A DNA stretch of 64,000 bases from Cryptomeria japonica. Lineage: Eukaryota; Streptophyta; Pinopsida; Cupressales; Cupressaceae. Location of the stretch: NCBI RefSeq assembly GCF_030272615.1, contig NC_081406.1, forward strand, positions 238,750,422 to 238,814,421, given 5' to 3'. Under the pieces are notes generated by a model. It saw only the letters and a program-made list of their open reading frames with translations, did no database searches and was not told the DNA's origin. Of this stretch, positions 1 to 10,487 are shown in pieces. The first letter of the stretch is position 1. Every line of letters begins with the position of its first letter. A program made the position numbers and the translations under genes.

Positions 1-1
1 G

Positions 2-1011
2 AATGATATCATAAACACCTTCCTTGATGTCACTTTACCTTCCATACATCATATATCTCCTAGAGAAGAAGTGTTGATGGACATTGATTTACCTCCCAAA
101 TTTGTTCCTTCAAATGGGGGCACATTGGTGCAAGAAGAGGTTATGAGAACTTCTTTCAAAGATCTCCCTCCTAAAGATGAATCTTTGAAGAATGATGTTT
201 ATCCTAAAATGTAGCTCCCTCATGAGGATAATTTGGCCCATGAGGATGAAATCATTAGTCACTTCCTTAATGCTCTCCCTTATAAATATGTATCATTGGA
301 GAACAAAAAGGTCAATCAATTCAATACCATTCATGTTTCTAGTTATGAGAAGCCTAAATCCAAGTAACCTCCCAATATCCTAAAAGTTGCAAAATACATA
401 TGTGAAAGAGATGTTATGGAAAGACAACTAGATTAAAAATATGGTTCTGAAATACATCAAACATTTAATGCTTGTGTCAAAAAGAAAGATCCTAATATTC
501 TTCTCACTTCTCTTTCTTCCCCCTCTCACCCTAAGAAGGACATTGATAAGGATCTTGTTGAGAAACTCCATGGTATATTAGCAAAGATCTCCCTTTTGGA
601 CTTGATTCAAACTTCCCCTTCATATCATAGGTTGATCCAAGAAGCCTTTTATAAAGTGATTCCTCATCCTTCTTCTAAATGAAATGATATCACATTCTCA
701 TGAGATGAATTGCCTTCTATAGAGGTTAGAAATAGAGATGATCCCCCTTATGATTATTCCTCGTATTCATAATCAAAACATAAAAGGTACCTTAATTGAT
801 AGGTCAGCACTTAACATTTGTCATGTTGACTTATTAGATAAGATAATTTGGGATCATTCTTCTATTCAACCCGATCCTCGTTGTGTTTGAGGCTTTGATA
901 ATGTTCCTAGAGAAACACTTGGTATAGTCATATTACCTATCAAAGTATGACTTGTGACTTTACCTACTCCTCTTCATGTCATGCCCAACCACCTTAATTA
1001 TAACCTTCTTC
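2..1011 (+). pseudogene. Ty3/gypsy-like gag/protease remnant, left part
   Basis: A decayed polyprotein reads across this stretch with several stops and frame changes. About 780-1006 encodes the first half of a plant retropepsin: LIDRSALNI stands where related elements have LIDNGSALNI, so the Asp of the active site is present but the following Asn-Gly is altered. It is followed by GFDNVPRETLGIVILPIKV, and then the HVMPNHLNYNLL strand. The upstream part (LVEKLHGILAKISLLDLI, around 560-610) resembles the linker that precedes the protease in this type of polyprotein. The reading frame is cut at 1011 by a solo LTR and resumes at 2145 in frame (LLLGRLWIH). The left end lies outside the window. It is certainly non-functional. 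Assignment to gypsy type rests on motif recognition. Confidence 0.65.
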
Positions 1012-2139
1012 TATTGGTAAGAGACATTGCATTATTGTTCAGATGTTGTCATTAATGGAAACTTGAGCCAAATATCCAATCTGTAGTTCATAATTCATTT
1101 ATACTGGAAGATTGAATGAGCTCTAATAAGGTACGGTGAAAAGAATAGGACATCTAGCAGAGTGTAGAGTGTTTTGATTGGCAATTTAGTTTTGTTGAGT
1201 ATTTTCCATTATGAATCTCGGAGATGCATTGTGGACATATGATATGCCTTATTCTAGGTTTATGGCATCCGATGTTGAGTGTTGAGTGAGTTGGAGGATC
1301 TAGTAGACAGGTTTTTTAGTAGAACAGTGTTTATCAATAGGAACATGTGGAGATTCATTGTCTGGATTGTGCAAAGTGATTTTGGTAGTTGTTTGTGTGT
1401 TCAAGGTTAGTGAGCCGACATGTGGTAATCATGTGGATAATTTGTTCTATTCCACATGATTGTTTTGGATCGAATTAAGCCAACTTGAGTAACACATTTC
1501 ATTTGTGCGCTATGCATTTTTGGGCCGACATGGTGAAGACCTAAATTGTTGATGCAGGTATATTAGTCCCAATTGATTTTATCTTTTTTTATATCAATGA
1601 TTATATGTGATGTGTGTAAGGGTGATTGAGTGCAGTTTCACGTGTGCAAGTGAAATATTTGAGCTTCGGAATACAACAAAATATCAAGACAAAGCAGTGT
1701 TGCAGAACAGAGTATTTTGTGCTTAACTGGAACTATTTATGGAATTTGTAGATGTTGTTTATTAATTGAAACATTCCAATTATCATCTGTAATCATTTGT
1801 AAGGCAATGAGCCTTCAGGGGTTGTAGCCCTTATTGTAATTTGAGTATTGAGCTCTTGGTAGTGTGCTCGAATGCATGTGTCTACCCCTCATGTAATATT
1901 ATTATACTTCTAACAAGGTATATAAATATTGTGGGTCTCAATCCCACCATGTTTTTTCCCTTAACCAGGTTTCCACGTAAAAATCCTAGTGTTATGGTGT
2001 TGTGATTATATGCTTTGTTTTTCTGCAGTTTACTTTTATTCATTTGCATTAAGTGGTTTAAAGAACAAATTAAGAATGTTTTAAATTACAGGAACACTAA
2101 TTCACCCCCCTCCCCTCTCAAAGTTATTTGATTCCAACA
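1012..2139 (+). repeat. Solo LTR inserted in the gypsy protease
   Basis: This 1128-bp segment begins TATTGG (a TG to TA change of TGTTGG) and ends CCAACA. It is flanked by the exact 5-bp duplication TCTTC (1007-1011 and 2140-2144). Removing it with one TCTTC restores a continuous protease frame (NLLLGRLWIH), so the boundaries are well determined. Near its 3' end it has the hairpin plus GTTTTTTCCC plus TTTCCACGTAA module (1931-1980) and a C-rich tract, like other plant LTRs. No internal retroelement sequence is present, so it is a solo LTR left by LTR-LTR recombination. Confidence 0.85.
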
Positions 2140-2998
2140 TCTTCTAGGTAGATTGTGGATTCATGCTATGAAAGTAGTCCCTTATACTCTTCATCACACA
2201 ATCAAATTCATATATAACAATGAACTTCACCCAATAAAAGTTGATCCTAATCCTTATGATTTTGTTCTTGGTGAAGTAGGATGCATCTCTCCCTTTAATA
2301 CTATAATTCCTTCAATAACACAATCTCCTATTAATGATTCTTGTTTAGCAAAGAATTGTGGTACATTAGACTTTATGCCTTCCATTAATGGGTATAAAAT
2401 CCCTCAATCTAAGGAGGAAGCCTTGAAGGAGCCTTGTGTGCCATTTATCCAAACTTCTTATAAATCAAATCTCACCTCTCCTTCTAACACATGACTTGAT
2501 GATGATGAGGGATCTTTAGATTTTGATACTAGGAATGAACCCTCTCCTCTAGACATTTCAACATTTATGCATAGAAACAATGGATATGGTTTAGAATGTG
2601 TGCAACAAAGTTTTGATGGTCATGAGAAATATACACCACACTTTTCCCAAGAAGATTTAGGTATCCAAAGTCCTCCTTTGTTGACATCCCCTCCTCCATT
2701 TTCTAATACATCTATGTCTTCTTACAACTTATCATGACAAAAAGAGAGTATCTTATATGAGCTTCTTAATGCCAACTTGATTACTATACCTTTAAAGAAT
2801 CAAAGAAAGAATAGTAAGAAAAATCAACATGATTCTTCTTTTTGCAAGTATCATCAAATCCCTCGCCATGCCACTAATGAATGTCATGATTTAGTAGATT
2901 AAATTCAACAACTTATTGCAACTAGTACCACTAAAATACTAGATGCCAATGAATTGGACTCTCATATTTTTCCTTTCAAATTACATTTAAGTTCCTAA
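2140..2998 (+). pseudogene. Ty3/gypsy-like protease/zinc-knuckle remnant, right part
   Basis: This is the continuation of the polyprotein after the solo LTR. It starts with the second half of the retropepsin (LGRLWIHAMKVVPYTLHH, then IKFIYNNE), followed by an acidic, proline-rich linker. It ends with a degenerate knuckle of the CKYHQIPRHATNEC type followed by a leucine/isoleucine helix. In-frame stops interrupt it at about 2494, 2736 and 2900, and the last stop is at 2996-2998. A zinc knuckle after the protease is the reverse of the usual gag-then-protease order. No reverse transcriptase or integrase follows. Confidence 0.6.
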
Positions 2999-3441
2999 TA
3001 TGTTGCTCCTCATTATGTGACATTGGTAGCTTGCTTATTGGGGGCTCATTTTCATTCATGGTGGTACAACTTCAAGTGAAATCATACTTTGGTAGCAACA
3101 TAATAGTATTTTATTCTTGTCTCCAAGCTTGGGGGGCAAGAATAGCTTTTCAATCATCCTTTCTCACTTTCTCTTTGTGAAGTAGGACCTTTATTAAGGA
3201 TCTCTTATTGATTATGGAGGTGTATATACCTATTGAGGATCTTCTGTCTCTTATTGTAACAAGTTTCTCTAATGAGGATCTTAATCATGCCTTATAAGTG
3301 GGGTAAGTGCACAAAGATGGTGGTCAAAAAAGGGGGGTATAAGGGAGGCAAATTTTGAAAGTCATCCACTCAAGATATGAAGATAATCAAAGAACAAATA
3401 TTGTAGTACTCTGAATCTAGTTTCCAAACTACTAAACTTTT
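2999..3441 (+). other. Noncoding 3' region of the gypsy remnant with a polypurine tract
   Basis: No reading frame is maintained. A G-rich run at about 3129-3137 and a stronger polypurine tract AAAAAAGGGGGG at 3326-3337 look like the 3' end of an LTR element, which would place the start of a 3' LTR just after 3337. I could not find a second LTR copy to confirm it. Confidence 0.35.
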
Positions 3442-4744
3442 TCAAAATTGTATAAGATTAAGGGGGTCAAATCTTTCACACACAAAAAAACTGACCCTAA
3501 TTTTTTCTAAAAAAACATAAACATAGTGTTTGATGTGCACATCAAAAAAAGTCATAGTTAGATTTCGTATTTTTGACAAATCCTTTGCTAGAAATATAGT
3601 TGAGAAGTGAGCACTAGAAGATGTGTGTTTTTTTTGTAATTTTTTGTTGAGCATCTTTTTTTTTATGATTTATCCAATCGAGCACATCCTGAAAATTAGG
3701 TACATGTTCGTGCGTGAAGCATAAGTTGCACTAAACAAATCGAAAATACAAAAAAAAAAAAAAATTAAATTGTAAAGAATCAAGTGCACTACAATAATAT
3801 ATAAAGTTTTTTAAATTTGGATAAGTATAATCAAAAGTTATTCAAAAAAATGGTGCACCTATGTCTATGAGAACTATGGAGACACTGGTAAAAGAAATTC
3901 AATAATAATATGTTATTGTTGTTCAAATTGAAAAAAAAATTATATGGTTAGAAAGCTCAGAAGATGGGTGAAAATATGGTGGCAATTTTAGAAATACCCA
4001 CTTTATGAAGTGTAAACCTGATGATGACAAAGTCGATAAACCAAGTTGATAAAATAAAACATGTCAAAAATGAGAGAAATGGAGGGAAATCAAACTTCCA
4101 AACTGTAGCTTTTGTCATCCAGGCCTATTTCCAAGCCTAAACAATCAAAAGTGCATATGGGGTACTTATGGTTTAAACAGCACATACGAGGTACCTATAG
4201 TGTAAGCAGTGCGTACGCGCTTGTTTCCCTATAAACAGCACGTACGCGCTATTGTATAATATGATATTCTATATATAAATATGTGTATATACATATAATA
4301 TATGTAATATATAATATGTGTATAATATGATATTGTATATATAATATGTTTATATACATATAATATATGTATATATATATAATATATTAAACATATATAT
4401 ACACATGTAAGTGTATTGTCTCCCCCCTCTCAAACGCATACAAGGTGCCTCTCTCTCTCTCTCTCCCCTTCTCCCTTCCTCCATACCCCATCCCTCTTTC
4501 TCTTCTTCTCTCCCTCCCTCCCTCCATAGCCCACTGCAACTGTGTCTGCACTTCTATAGAAGTTAGTGAATTTATTTCTCTTATGCAACTTCCTCTTTGA
4601 TTTTTATCATGTATCCTCTCCTAAAAAAAATTGACTGATGGATTTGTGTGTGTATATTGAATAGGAGAAATAGGGGTTTGAAATTGAACCATGGGTGTAT
4701 TACCATGACAAACAAGGAAACCTATAGCAATATTCTTCTCGAAT
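3442..4744. other. Noncoding AT-rich sequence with short repeats
   Basis: No gene is recognised. At 4150-4255 a ~30-bp motif is repeated about three times (cores CAGCACATACG, CAGTGCGTACGCGC, CAGCACGTACGCGC). At 4250-4410 there is a TA-rich tract with an internal ~75-bp repetition. At about 4436-4530 the sequence is rich in CT and CCCT runs. Confidence 0.5.
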
Positions 4745-4887
4745 GTGTTTTTAATGAGCAGAGCAAATGTGGAAAATAGTGGACCAACAAAGCAACATGA
4801 TGAGTCAGAGTACCCCCAATATCTTTTTCAGAAGGAAACAACAGGTAGGAAGAGAAAGAGGGAGAGTAACATAGATGATATCATGTA
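4745..4887 (+). other. Possible coding fragment running into the gap
   Basis: An open frame of 47 codons begins at 4745 and is cut by the gap. It is charged and includes a basic RKRKRE cluster that would suit a nuclear localisation signal. Nothing else identifies it, and it may be chance. Confidence 0.12.
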
Positions 4888-5387
4888 NNNNNNNNNNNNN
4901 NNNNNNNNNNNNNNNNNNNNNNNNNNNNNNNNNNNNNNNNNNNNNNNNNNNNNNNNNNNNNNNNNNNNNNNNNNNNNNNNNNNNNNNNNNNNNNNNNNNN
5001 NNNNNNNNNNNNNNNNNNNNNNNNNNNNNNNNNNNNNNNNNNNNNNNNNNNNNNNNNNNNNNNNNNNNNNNNNNNNNNNNNNNNNNNNNNNNNNNNNNNN
5101 NNNNNNNNNNNNNNNNNNNNNNNNNNNNNNNNNNNNNNNNNNNNNNNNNNNNNNNNNNNNNNNNNNNNNNNNNNNNNNNNNNNNNNNNNNNNNNNNNNNN
5201 NNNNNNNNNNNNNNNNNNNNNNNNNNNNNNNNNNNNNNNNNNNNNNNNNNNNNNNNNNNNNNNNNNNNNNNNNNNNNNNNNNNNNNNNNNNNNNNNNNNN
5301 NNNNNNNNNNNNNNNNNNNNNNNNNNNNNNNNNNNNNNNNNNNNNNNNNNNNNNNNNNNNNNNNNNNNNNNNNNNNNNNNNNNNNNN
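4888..5387. other. Assembly gap of 500 N
   Basis: Exactly 500 N, the same length as the second gap, so a placeholder of unknown true size. Confidence 0.99.
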
Positions 5388-5475
5388 GTACCTAAATTTT
5401 TTTAGTTAAACTTAAATGTTCGAGTACACTCATTTACATGGCAAATCTTAATTTAAAAATAATTAAATTTATTTC

Positions 5476-6051
5476 TCAATTTTTTTCACATTATTAAAAT
5501 GTTCTCCTGAGAAAATTATTGATTGATATATAAAAACAAGACAACTTTTTTTGGGAAGCATCGATTTGTTCTCAAAATTAAAAGAATTGGATTTAACAAA
5601 TTCTTGGTATGGGAAAGAAACTGTTCACTTGGGAAAAAATTTCATGATTTGACTCATCAATCAAACTCTGTCGATTAGAAACATTCTTTGAAGGGTAGAA
5701 AGAAAGCTAAATTGCCGCAAACAGTAAGAAATAACAAAACATAAAAAAACAAGTGACGGTTTATATTAATGCCCTTTGCCAAAGCAAAGTTGTCAGTGCT
5801 CTCTTTTTCATTATACATTCATAAGAACAGAGTATTCCTTTCTTGTTCAAAAAATTTCATTGCATTCCCTTTCAAAAAAAAGTTTTATCCAAGGCTATAG
5901 GAGAAGCTTCTAGAAAACGCGCCAAAAAATGGACAATTCTAGGTTCATCGAAGAGTGTAAAAGAATAAATAAATGTCTTGGTTGGAGTAGATGAACAAAA
6001 TGCAGCAAGGGAAATTAAATGTGCATAGGTGGAAATCCACATATGCCAACA
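5476..6051 (-). repeat. Copia 3' LTR, copy A
   Basis: On the minus strand the LTR starts TGTTGGCATATGTGG directly after the polypurine tract and pol stop. It extends to about 5476, where similarity with copy C (48327-48909) begins. The outer end is inferred from that comparison only, because no TG...CA terminus or target duplication was found there. Unit B retains only the last ~220 bp (16036-16256). Confidence 0.65.
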
Positions 6052-6058
6052 ATCCCCC

Positions 6059-8648
6059 TTAATCTTCACTATTGTATATATTCGCAATACCAATTTCTTC
6101 CCAACGATGCTCAAAAACATTCTTTCCAAGCGGCTTTGTGAAAATATCTTCTAGTTGTTCTTCTGACCTGCAAAAGCAAATATATATGTCAACATTGTTC
6201 ATCAATTCCAGAATAAAATGATATCTTGTATCAATATGCTTGCTTCGTTTATGATAGACATGATTTTTTGATAAAGAAATTGATTAATTATTATGATAAT
6301 AATTTTTTGTAGGTTCTTCTTGTGGATGCCTCAAATCTGAAAGTACTATTCTCATCCATACTACTCGACAAGCTTCTGATGTGGCTGCAACATATTCCGC
6401 TTCAGTTGATGAGAGTGTCACAATTGGTTGTTTCTTTGATGCTCAAGAGATAGCACCCGATCCTAGATGAAAGATATATCTTGAATTGCTTTTTCTATCA
6501 TCCATGCTACCTCCCTAGCCACTATCCATATATCCAATCAATTTGTAATCATCGGAAGATGTATACAAAATTCCAAAGCTCTTTATTCCAACTATATACC
6601 TTAAAACTCTTATTCCAACTTTCCAACATGAATCCATTGGTTTGTCCATAAGAATCTAGAAATGAGACTAACCCCATACATGATATCTAGTCTTATGACT
6701 GTTAAATTCATGATGCTGCCAACTATTCTTTTGAATAAGGTTGAATCAATATGCAAACTTTTCTCATCGTTGCTAAGTTTTAAACCCAATGCAACTGGTT
6801 TAGGGGTTGGTTTCACATTTGTCATCTTAAATCTCTTCAATAAATCATTAGTATATCTCTATTTATATTGACATATAAAAATGCCTTGATCATTTTTACT
6901 TACCTCTATCCCAAGAAACTATCTCATGAGCCTCATCAAATTCTCTTTCCATGGCTGCCTTGAATGAGTTAATTGACATGATACTTGTGAGTATCAAATC
7001 ATCTACATGCAAACAACTATCAATATATCTCTTTCATCATTCACTTTGACATACAAATTTGGTTCATTGCCACACTTGCTAAACCCATTGGTCACAAAAT
7101 AAGAATCCATCGTACTGGACCAAGCTCTAGGAGCTTGCTTCAAGCCATACAGTGTCTTTTTCAGTTTGTCCACTTTATGTTCTAACAAAACTTCATAATC
7201 GGTTGGTTGATCTATATACACTTCTTCTTTCAAAAATGTCATTCAAGAATGTTGATTTAACGTCCATATTGTAAACCTTCCAATTATTTTGAGGTGATAT
7301 AGATAAGACCATTCTAATGGCATCTGATATTGGCACAGGTGCAAAAGTTTCAATGTAGTCTATGCTTGGCTGTTGTGTGAAGCCTTTAGCTAATAGCCTT
7401 GCCTTTTTTTTTTCTATTTTTCCATTAGCATTGTACTTTGTGTTGTAAACGCATATAACTTCAATCACTTCCTTTCCTTTAGGAAGCTCTACTAGATCCC
7501 AACTTTGATTCTTTTCTATTGACCGAGTTTCTTTATTCATGGTTGTAATATATTTGTCATCTTTAATGGCATCTTCGAAATAAATTGGATCATCTTGTGT
7601 TAAGAATGCAAAATTAGAGGGTAAATCATCATTTTCGGCCTCTTGTATTTCATCATATATCTCCCTTAGACTTCATTTCTTCTTTGAAGTGTTTATGGAC
7701 CTTTATCTTAGTGATGCAAGTGTTGGATTAGAAGACTCACTACTATTATTACTTGCTGGAGTAGTAGGATTTGGAATGGTATGTGCCCTTGTAGGTGTTG
7801 TAGGAACATTTGTCTGTGTAGATGGATTCACAACTTGAGTTTCATTCTCTTGTAGAGTAGTAGCTGCAATTATAGTTGTTTTATCTATGCTTCCATCCCA
7901 TGATTCTTCTTAGACTGTAGCAACAAATTCAACATCATGGCTTATTATCAGCTTCTCTTCTATAGGATTGTATATCTTATATGCCTTGGATTGTTCAATG
8001 TATCTCACAAATATGCACTTCTCTCCTCTATCATATAGTTTCTTTCTAAACTCTTGAGGTATCAATAAGTATGCCACACACCCAAAAACTCTCATTTGTT
8101 CTATATTATGGTTCCTTTTGCTCCAAGCTTCTTATGGGGTTTTATTTACCACTACTTTTGTTGGACATCTATTTAATATGTATACCAAACATGTAACTAA
8201 TTCATCCCAATACTCATTTGGTAGATGTTTTTCTTTTACCATACTTCGTGCCATTTGCATAATTGATATATTCACCACCTTAATTACTTCTCAATGTTTT
8301 GATATAGTAACCACTTTATTTTTCATATTTTGCATTGAACTCTTTAAAATCAGGAAATACATTTTATTTATATTTCAAAAAATAAACCAATACTTTCTTA
8401 CTAAAATGATCAATAAATGTCAAGAAATAAATTCTTCCAGTTATGGATGGTGTTTGCATTGGTCACAAAGATCTAAATGCACTATCTCAAGTGGATGTTT
8501 TTCTCTATAAGACCCCTTAACTAGAAATTTGTTTCTATGTTTATTTTCCAATATGAAACTCTCACATGTTGTATTAAGTGGCTCTATTGGTGGCAATCCA
8601 TATACCATTCCTTTCTTATATAACAAATGTAATCCTTTGAATAAGAGG
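6059..8648 (-). pseudogene. Ty1/copia pol remnant, copy A
   Basis: Read on the minus strand, the domains are in Ty1/copia order. First the gag-pre-integrase/integrase start (KGMVYGLPPIEPLN, CESFILENKHRNKF, HLDLCDQCKHH; 8441-8648), then an integrase tail (MRVFGCVAYLLIPQEFRKKLY; about 8095 down). Next is the reverse transcriptase ([31 protein letters not shown]) and RNase H (SSTEAEYVAA, QLEDIFTKPLGKN), with the stop at 6059-6061. Most of the integrase catalytic core and all of gag are missing. Stops and frameshifts are frequent. At the reverse transcriptase active site the YVDD box is broken by a frameshift (about 7000-7010) that copies B and C also carry. It is a dead copy. Confidence 0.88.
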
Positions 8649-9869
8649 AATATGATAGCTCTAAGATATCTATGATAGACACAAGAGGCCTATTAAAAAC
8701 TTAATATACTTAAGTCTTAAGAGACCCATGACAATCCCATGAGACCTATCATCATCAAAAGAGAATTATAGAAATCCTTAAAGTTAGGGATTTATATAAT
8801 CTCATTACATGACAAATAATGATGGTACACATGTCAAAATTTGATTGGTCATAATTTTGTGATACGAATAGTCATATATACTTCATCTTTTTTAAAACTA
8901 TTTGTGACCTAACAACACAACCTAGCTATGTTTTAGGTTTGACTACCGTGGTAAACTAGGAATATTTAATTTTATAATCATTTACTCACTTTCATCATGG
9001 GTTATCATTAGTTTCATATGAATTTTATAAACATTATATCATATAATAGTTTGAGTATAAGTGATTTCAATGAATTTTAAAAACTAGTCTTGCATGCCTC
9101 GTCAATGATTCATATCTAGCAAACTTTAACTTCAATGAAGGCTTATTTTTTGAAAATTATTGGAGAGAAATTATTGGCATTACCATTTGTTTTAGATAGG
9201 AAAGGAGATGAGATAAAATAAGTGCGCATTATATGATAGAAGGAAAGATATCGAATGAAGATAGGAAAATGTGTAAAAGAAAGATATAGAGAATAGTTAG
9301 CGATAAAAAAATTGATTCTTGGGAACAAAAATAATATATAAAGGAGTACAAAGGAGATATGAGAGAAGAACTTTACAAAGAATGTGTTGGCAACCAATAA
9401 TTCCAATAGGGTTGAGTGCCATACAATGCCATTCTACAGTTCCTGAATTATTTTATAGTTTAGTTTGTTTCCATAAAACTCTCTAGCATGCTTTAGTGTA
9501 TATAATGTATTAAAATATATTTTTTAGTATTGTTTTCTATTTTTGGCATGGTTTCCTATTGATTTTGTAAACTCATTTGATTTATTGATGTCATGAAAAT
9601 TAATGTATTGAATGACATTTTGATGCGGCTCTATTCTTCTTGTTTAATCGGTGTATGCAAAGAAAATTAATATTTCCTTTTTGTAAAATATGTGTCTTAA
9701 AAAATTTGTCTTTTTTTATTTTCCAAGTATAAATTTACCAATATTATCTAGGATTGTATTTAAAAGTTCTCATTTGGCAGCAAAGTAGGTGATTTTATTA
9801 AAATTTCATTATGTAAAAAACTAATTAGGTATTAAGAGCCAGTTGATTGGAATAACATATAACCAATGA
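8649..9869. other. Unassigned spacer of unit A
   Basis: No gene or RNA is recognised. The sequence matches 27045-28290 in unit B closely and in the same order. The junction with the pol remnant is identical in both units, so the join predates the duplication. Confidence 0.55.
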
Positions 9870-10487
9870 TAAAATGATTAAGGAGGCAAAGAATACTAAT
9901 GTACAAGATTTATTGCACATTCTAATAGCTCCTGATAAGAGCTTATTTCCATCAATTTTAGATACATATATAGCTAAGGCTACTTGAAAGAATATAAAAT
10001 AAATATCTAAGAATGATTGAAAGAATATAAAAGAATCTTATGAAGGCAGTGACCAGATCAAGGTTGTCAAGATACAAACCGTGAAAATGGAATTTCAAAA
10101 AATAAAAAATGTAGGAAGCTGAAATGTGAGTGATTAATATGTGGAGTTGAATGATTTCGTTAATAAAATGGCTACTCTAGGAAAAATTATGAACAAATAA
10201 GTTATGATAAACAATGTGTTGATTTCTCTAACAACAAGGTGGAACAATTGTATCATCATCATTGAAGAGAGGAAAGATTTTTTTATCATTTAGTATGATA
10301 ACCTTGTGAGATATCTTATTTCACATTATGAAGGATTGAGAGATTCATCTTTAGAAGTTAATGATAAATTTTTTTCCTCTAAGTTATATATTTCAAAGAA
10401 GGAAGATGTCAACATTAGCTCCAAAATAATCAGGATCAAGGGAAAGAAAAAATTAGAATTGTTCAACAGGAAACACAAGATGAAGTA
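9870..10487 (+). pseudogene. Ty1/copia gag (UBN2-type) remnant, copy A
   Basis: The plus strand encodes a decayed copia-type gag. KNIKESYEGSDQIKVVKIQT, then a stretch like VELNDFVNKMATLGKIMNK, then LISLTTRWNNCIIIIEERKD, then LVRYLISHYEGLRDSSLEV follow the usual UBN2 order (YEG-K-K-LQ, DY-NQM-G, LT-FD-IEE, L-AHE-R). TGA, TAA and TAG codons interrupt it several times in one otherwise constant frame. It lies in the opposite orientation to the neighbouring pol remnant, so it belongs to a different insertion. No zinc knuckle or protease follows here. Copy B is at 28290-28911. Confidence 0.7.

Noticed and set aside
4745-5405. Open frames of 176-216 codons across the first N run
   Set aside because: Almost entirely unknown bases. 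Only the 47 codons before the gap are real sequence. The same applies to frames at 54149-54703.
6662-6871. Plus-strand open frame repeated in copies A, B and C (also 16867-17076 and 49520-49729)
   Set aside because: It is the antisense shadow of the copia RNase H/reverse transcriptase connection and is conserved only because the sense strand is.
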